Made by a program: the position numbers and the translations under genes | Source of the DNA: Antedon bifida | Taxonomy: Eukaryota; Echinodermata; Crinoidea; Comatulida; Antedonidae | Length of the DNA: 64,000 bases | Assembly: GCA_963402885.1 (NCBI GenBank) | Contig: OY727100.1 | Span: 21,547,665 to 21,611,664, forward strand | Direction of reading: 5' to 3' | Part shown: in pieces, positions 58,025 to 64,000 of the stretch | How the letters are laid out: every line of letters starts with the position of its first letter | How positions within the stretch are numbered: position 1 is the first letter of the stretch | The notes under the pieces: generated by a model | Told to the model about the DNA's origin: nothing | Databases searched by the model: none | The model's input: the letters and a program-made list of their open reading frames with translations, nothing else

Positions 58025-58321
58025 TTTGAAAAACTTAAATATTTATGTTATTTATTTGCAGTTCAAATTAAACCTTTCTTTTCACATGTAGGCCGCCATA
58101 TTGTTTGTTTGTTGTAATTGTAAGTTGTTCAATGATTTCTGTTAATAGAGGGCGTTGTATTTTAAACCTAAAATGAAAGGTATTTTTATATGTCGCACAT
58201 TCACTCAAAACAATTTAAACAAATTGTCATTATAGGCCTTGCCTACCCTTGGAAAAGTAGAAAAATCGTATAGATTAAAATATTCTTCAGATATGCCGAG
58301 AAGTTATCATATTTACTTCAA

Positions 58322-58366
58322 CATGGAGAAATAGGTTAAACTTTTTTCCTAACTTATTTCTCCATG
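58322..58366. repeat. Imperfect inverted repeat (hairpin)
   Basis: CATGGAGAAATAGGTTA and TAACTTATTTCTCCATG pair over 17 bases with one mismatch, around a short T-rich loop. Confidence 0.85.
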
Positions 58367-59344
58367 CTACAAACAAAGTCTATAAATAACAGTGACACTC
58401 AGTATGAACAAAGGTTTCCCAATGTTTACTATTGTTCAAAACAATTACGAGTTCCGGGCTTAAAAAAATAGCAATTTAGGTAGGTCATTGTTTCAAAGTA
58501 CAGTATGCATATAGCATGCAGGGAGTTGTAAACTCCCTGGCATAGCCTCCAAACAAAATAAGCTTTATTTATTTAACTCAACTGAAAGTTGTTTTTCAGT
58601 AAGGCCGTGCTCAAAAGAAAACACCAAAAAACAAATGTAAAAAGACCTTAATTACTATCAAAGCAGATAATAAAACAATTACAATGAAATAAAATTAAAA
58701 AATGATACACTTACTAACTATAAAATTGAATAATTATATTGAATACATTTAAATAAAGCTACATGAAATTAGCAGTTAACAGTTTCTTAAAAAGAAAGAC
58801 AGTGTTCACATTTTTAATATCTTCATTTTGATGATTTTATTCGGTAAAATTGTGATCTTATGCTATTTTAATAAAGGGCCTATAAAACAAGATTATGACT
58901 TAGCAAATACTAATATACAACGTTTATTTCTTTTTTAATTTATTAGAGAATTATTACACCTATTTTATTGTACTTCCCGCCCCCTTCTTGGCATTAATCC
59001 ATTGTTTGTCTTTTGTTGCTTATAAGCTCATTGTAAGCCTATTGTTGACAACCACAAAGCGGTCCGCTGCAGCGACGATCCCCTAATCACCAAAGATCAA
59101 TTAACGCCGCTTTGATTAAACTAATTAATCGTCAATAAGAAGATAAATGTGCTTTTATTGTGCCGCTTTTCTTTTAATGCAAATGGATAAATGACTGGAT
59201 TATGTTTTAGTACATAATTAATTAATTGAGGCGTATTCAATTATTGCTGTAAAATAAACGACTTTCTTAATATTTTTGTAATGATTTATTTACAGTATTT
59301 AGCTGAACTTTTAGGCCCATAAATAATTTAAAGACAGTGCATGA

Positions 59345-59420
59345 CTGTATAGAACCCCTTATTCACGGGACACTTTTGGGATCAAAGTGTCCTCTTAGTA
59401 TTTGGGGTGTCCCACTGCTG
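59345..59420. repeat. Family C single unit
   Basis: TAGAACCCCTTATTCACGGG, ATCAAAGTGTCCTCTTAG and TTGGGGTGTCCCACTG form one complete unit, the simplest copy in the window. Confidence 0.65.
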
Positions 59421-60879
59421 TTTATTAATTTACCATTTTTGTTTAAAAAAATTACTACTATAATTTTGTATATTATATTATATTTTAAAGTAATTTATTC
59501 TTGTTTTTATTATTATTGATATTAATTAACTTCTTATTACATTATTGTTTTTAAGGATCTTAGCTTAAAAGCTTTGCTTATTTTGAGTTCCTTTTCCATA
59601 ACTTTTTGATGACATTTTTTTACATATCCTTAGTTTTATGGAATAAATTGATTTTGATTTGAAATATCAATGATAAAAACCATCTGTATTTTGATATTAA
59701 AATAGAGGTATGTTTATCAGTGAATTTTTAATTTATTTCCATCCACAATCCGTTCTTAGGCTTCTTTATTGACAAGATAGAAGATTGATTGTTTTTTTTT
59801 CTCTTTTGTGGTACGGTGCAAACACCACTTTAATTCACATTCATAATTATTATCTTATGTCATTACATAAAATAATTGTATTTAACACATTTTTGTGAAG
59901 AAGATTGTTATTTACAGGGCATCGTAATGAACGTTGCGATACTATAATGTACAATCCCTCTTTTTTTACAACCTCATTAAAAATAACACTTTCCCATGAA
60001 ACGAACGAGAGGAAAGGTATGTGTTAACACTGCATATCCAACTCCGACCATTATTGAGGGGAAACTTCTCTATGTGTCTTAATATTATAGGGTGAGTTCT
60101 AATAGTTTTACATGACCTACATATAACAGCGGCTAAAACAGAATCATTGAATATTAACCATCGCTTACTTTTCATTAAAAATGTTTAACAAGAGTTAGGC
60201 CTATACATTGTGATTGTTTTACCGCATGCTTCTCCAAAACTTTGATTTTATAAGAAACGAAAAGGTGATAATGTTAAAATAACGTGTAAAGACTGCTTAA
60301 TTAATCGTAATTAGTAAAACTTCTGGAATCTATCACCAGGCACCTAGGCCCAGCTGGCGACCAGGACAATAGGCCACTGTCGATTCGATCCAGTCTGTTT
60401 GTTCTCCTGCTAGCTAGCTAGGCTACACACCCCTGTTTTTATTAGGTGCTGTAAAGCAAGCGGGATACGAAAACTACATCCATACACAATTTATCTTGAA
60501 AAAGATTACCAACTACATGGATTGTTCCAATAAAACGTAGGGTAAAACATTGTTCTGTGTACCTTTAAAAAAAACCAATTTCTACCTTTTAAAAATTAGA
60601 TTATAAATATGTAACTTACGCACTCATACTGTTATTATAATACTACAATAAAGTTTATATTATTTGATTGATAACAATAATATGAAAGGATGCACGCGAA
60701 TATATTTACCCATTATAAAAATGGAAGAGTCCAAAAAGTATTCCTTAAGTGACGTGTGAGGAGTAAGTTCTTTATTCTGTCTCTGAAGTCATAAGTCATC
60801 GTCCTAATTCTATAACAGTGTTCATAATTAATTTGCAACGTTTTCAATAAGTTTTTTGTAAAGTTAGTCTTGTTTTGAG

Positions 60880-61119
60880 ATGGATTCGTGGGTAACCGTA
60901 CCACCCGGTTTAGTGATTGCACCAAGCAAGGCTACAGAGTGCCCTAGCCACTACCCGTCGCGGTTTGTTACCCCTACGACTAGCAGGTTCTCACCGCTTG
61001 ATGAGATGGAGTACGGTGTCTGGTCGGTGACGACTCTCAACCCTGGTGCTGTGCTAGAGCATTCGCATGGTATTCCTGTATTTCATCGACTCAAATGTTT
61101 CAATCTACTTCAACATATG
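60880..61119 (+). CDS. First coding exon of an unidentified gene, partial
   Basis: An ATG opens an 80-codon frame that ends at CAACATATGGAC followed by the donor GTAAGT (61120). The frame has good protein-like composition: VPPGLVIAPSKATECPSHYP, then FSPLDEMEYGVWSVTTLNPG and AVLEHSHGIPVFHRL. The YGVWSVTTLNPG stretch faintly recalls the start of PR/SET domains (x-GVW-x-x-x-x-I-x-x-G), but this is a weak impression and I do not assign a family. No continuing exon was found before the window ends at 64000. Confidence 0.55.
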
Positions 61120-61870
61120 GACGTAAGTTTCTTCTTTTTGTTACATTTAATTTGATTTTTTAATTGTTATACAGTATTACAATGATTTTTGTTATATAAA
61201 AAGATTTGTTGATTAAGTACTGAATTAAGTGGTTATTTATGGTTTTTAATTATTAAAAACGTATTTTAATTAGCAAAGTAATTATGTCAAAATTAGAAAA
61301 AAGACCTTTCGGCCCCCTATTTTTTACAAATATTTACTTTACATGAAATATATGAGGCCTACACATGATAAAATAGTTATAGTTGTTATTGAATGTTTTT
61401 GAATAATTAAAATTATGTACGTTTAAACTTCAAGTACCATCTTTTAGACATAAAACATTGGTATATACCTACAGACAGTACTGTGGGAAAAGCAGTGTGC
61501 AATATTAATTAGGTCAATATATTAGACAATGCCATTTTTAGCATCCTTTATTTTCCTATGTGTGGTTAATAGCATGAAGTATAAAATAATCATAATGTTA
61601 TACCTTTAATTTAACTTGTTTTAAATACAGCCCTGCATTGCCAGTTAAAATGCATGCCATAAAGCTCATTATTTGTATACGACTATTTGTTACTAATAAT
61701 TCATTGTAAAGAAATGTAAAACCAATTACAAACATTTCATATTAAACTATGTAACTTATCCTATTTACTTAATAATTAAAATACAATCAAAGCCCAAACA
61801 AATTATTTTAGCCAAGAAAACATCAAACGATTGTCGGTCTTTTCAAAGAAGATAACTAATTCGTAAGATA

Positions 61871-61935
61871 AATAGCTGATTATTTGTGTAAATAGCTAAT
61901 TATTCGTGTAAATAGATGATTATTCTTGTAAATAG
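61871..61935. repeat. 20-bp tandem array
   Basis: Three units of AATAGCTGATTATTTGTGTA with variants CTAATTATTCG and ATGATTATTCT, plus a partial fourth. Confidence 0.85.
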
Positions 61936-63502
61936 ACTTATTGCATTATAGGCCTATACAGTAGCTACTGTTTTATATTGTATTTTATTCAATCGAATTT
62001 TGTACTGCGCATCGTTTCGTCAATTTATTTCATACAATCAAATCAATTCTATTTCAATTTAGACTTTGTATTTCCTAAAAAAAATATTATGATCAATCAA
62101 CTAAAATTCAGTCAAATAATATAGAAAATTAAAATGTTTTTTCCCCTTCCTAATGATAAAAAAATGGATAGAGGTCATATCCTATACTTTTCTGTTTTTT
62201 TGTGGATCTGTTCCAAACGAATTATTCTATTTTAAAAATAAATAGTTTTTTTTAATTATTGGGTTTATTTTCCATGAACCCTAAAGCTTTAATTATGATG
62301 GTTTATTTTCGAATTAAAAGTGGGTTGTTGTTTGGTTTAGTCAGGAATCGGGGCGGCTAGGCTCAGGAGAGTAGCGTGTTGTATTGGGCTTGTTGTATAT
62401 CTCTGCTCAATTAACTATCTGATAATTGGGTAAATAAACAAACAAACAATTGTGTTTATTCACTAGGCCTGCTTTTGTCGCATCCATTGATGTACACCTG
62501 TGCGGCGACAATCGCCTGTAATCTACTATTTAGTATTCTAGACAGCTTTTTTTCTTGTACTGTAGGCTTACGGCTGATACAGTGCAAGTCAATAAACCAT
62601 GTCTTTGATCTGTGAATAAAGCACCAAAACGGCTTTTCTGTGAATAATGAATAAAGCCGCACGTTTATATTGACATTATTATCTATACGCTTTCCTTTTT
62701 CTTTATAACCGCTTCCTTTAAAACATGCATGGTTAGGCTAAATATTAAATCTAAGAATTAGTGGTATTTAATGTTATATCTTTAGGTGGGTCAAACTTAA
62801 AGTCTTTCTGACTTATATGACTCTCCCCCACATGATTACTTCATTGCATTTATTATCCTGTATGATGTTATTATATTGTGGAAATAAATTGAATTGAAAT
62901 TTAAATGAATCATCAGTAATGATGAAGACAGAGTTTTAAAGAATCACCAGTTGAAACTAAACTTCTTTAAAAAAAACACCTAAACACAGTCTAGTAGATT
63001 AAAAAAGTTTGCATAACATGAGTAAAAAAAAATACATTATTATGTAAATTCAATCGTTTAGTCTAAATTCAGCCAAAAGTGCCAAAATTAAACAAAATTG
63101 ATTGAATTAAGAATAAGATTGTATAAAAGGAAATAGCACTGGAAAAACATTCCAGTTATCATAATAAGGTCTGTACACAAAAAGAACTCATGTAAAACAA
63201 AATTTTAATTGTCGTATATAGTCGGATAAGTCGCAACATACCAGAGCTAATTAGGCCCATGGAGGTTAAAAAAAATTGTATACCTTCGTGCTACACGTAC
63301 CTGAATTAAAAATTTACTGAAAGTAGGCCTAAATCCAATAGGTCATACAGTACTGTATTATATTTTGAGAAACACCGTTAACGTTACAATTTTATCTATG
63401 TTTGTAAACACTAATTTCACTGATTGATAAAACAATGCAACAGAACTGTCAGGTGTGGGTCAGGTTCACTGTGCTACAGTCATGTTTCACCTATGTTATG
63501 TG

Positions 63503-63552
63503 GCCAAATATGGTAGTGATATGCCCAAACATGGTAGTGATAAGACATCGTA
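63503..63552. repeat. Family B core fragment
   Basis: CCAAATATGGTAGTGATATG, then GCCCAAACATGGTAGTGATA and AGACATC, without the terminal arms. Confidence 0.6.
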
Positions 63553-64000
63553 AGGTAGACCTACTTTATTTAGGGTCAGTTAATTTATAATATTGACAGT
63601 TTTTTTCATCTATTCACGACACGACAATAAAGTCACTCTTCCCCACTTTTAGCTGAATTCCATCTAACATCTGAATTGTTTTAAAAATACAGTTATATGA
63701 AATATTTTACATGAGTCAGGACAAAGCATTTTGGTGGCAATTTAAAACATGGGAAAGGGAGTTCCTGGTCTAGTCATGGAGTTAGCAGTAACTTTTGTTG
63801 TTGTGTGTCATTCATCTTATGAATTATCAAATCATTGTGTCATCTGGAATAGCGCTATTGCGTTCGCACCTCGTTCCATACCCCAAACACACGGCTAGGC
63901 CCGACATTAATGGCCATTCACCGTCCCTTCAGGCGTTTTAAGCCGTCACAAATCGTTTTCGTGTGTAGACGAGTGATGGTTACCTTACCTGTGGACGATC

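Larger units (their letters stand above)
58025..60879. other. Intergenic region between MRPL17 and the gene at 60880
   Basis: These two genes diverge, so their promoters lie here. I see a small hairpin (58322-58366), a family C fragment (59345-59420) and otherwise AT-rich sequence with no exon on either strand. Confidence 0.5.
61120..64000. other. Probable intron, no exon recognised
   Basis: AT-rich sequence following the donor at 61120. It contains a 20-bp tandem array (61871-61935) and a fragment of the family B core (about 63503-63552). I see no exon on either strand. Confidence 0.45.

Overview
The window looks like nuclear DNA from an invertebrate deuterostome, most likely an echinoderm. 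The genes have many short exons with GT-AG introns of a few hundred bases, the intergenic DNA is AT-rich, and short palindromic transposon remnants and tRNA-derived SINEs are dense. The frequent TAGGCCT words also suggest an echinoderm, but that is an impression and the species is not proven. No bacterial or viral gene organisation is visible.

Layout. 2302-4358 (+): a three-exon gene for a conserved protein I cannot name. 5637-7331 (-): EBAG9/RCAS1, four coding exons, 212 aa. 10221-19478 (-) and 21157-30608 (-): two tandem copies of a DBH-like copper monooxygenase (MOXD1 type), each with 13 coding exons and the same intron phases. 33230-39480 (+): Maelstrom (MAEL), a piRNA-pathway protein, 14 exons, 567 aa. 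46520-51270 (+): BBX (bobby sox), an HMG-box protein, 9 coding exons, 638 aa. 57028-58024 (-): MRPL17 (mitochondrial bL17m), 3 exons, 185 aa. 60880 onward (+): the first coding exon of an unidentified gene that is not completed here. Each spliced model keeps its reading frame across every junction with consensus splice sites. I derived them by eye and did not run an aligner.

Between and inside the genes lie several repeat families. Family A is a palindrome ending in GGTTCCCACTA and carrying inverted CCAAT boxes. Family B is a palindrome starting AAGCTCTGTCTACACTATC with TA-like target sites. Family C is made of short units with GGGGACACC. Family D has CAGGGCCGTAGC ends and 5-bp target duplications. 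There are also tRNA-derived SINEs and LINE 3' pieces, one of them duplicated as an exact 756-bp tandem repeat.

The most striking pattern is that many family A and B copies start within about 25 bases of an exon boundary, usually just inside the splice donor, in four different genes. This suggests either an insertion preference or introner-like behaviour. The genes themselves do not form one pathway: they cover vesicle traffic, catecholamine-type hydroxylation, piRNA biogenesis, transcription and mitochondrial translation.
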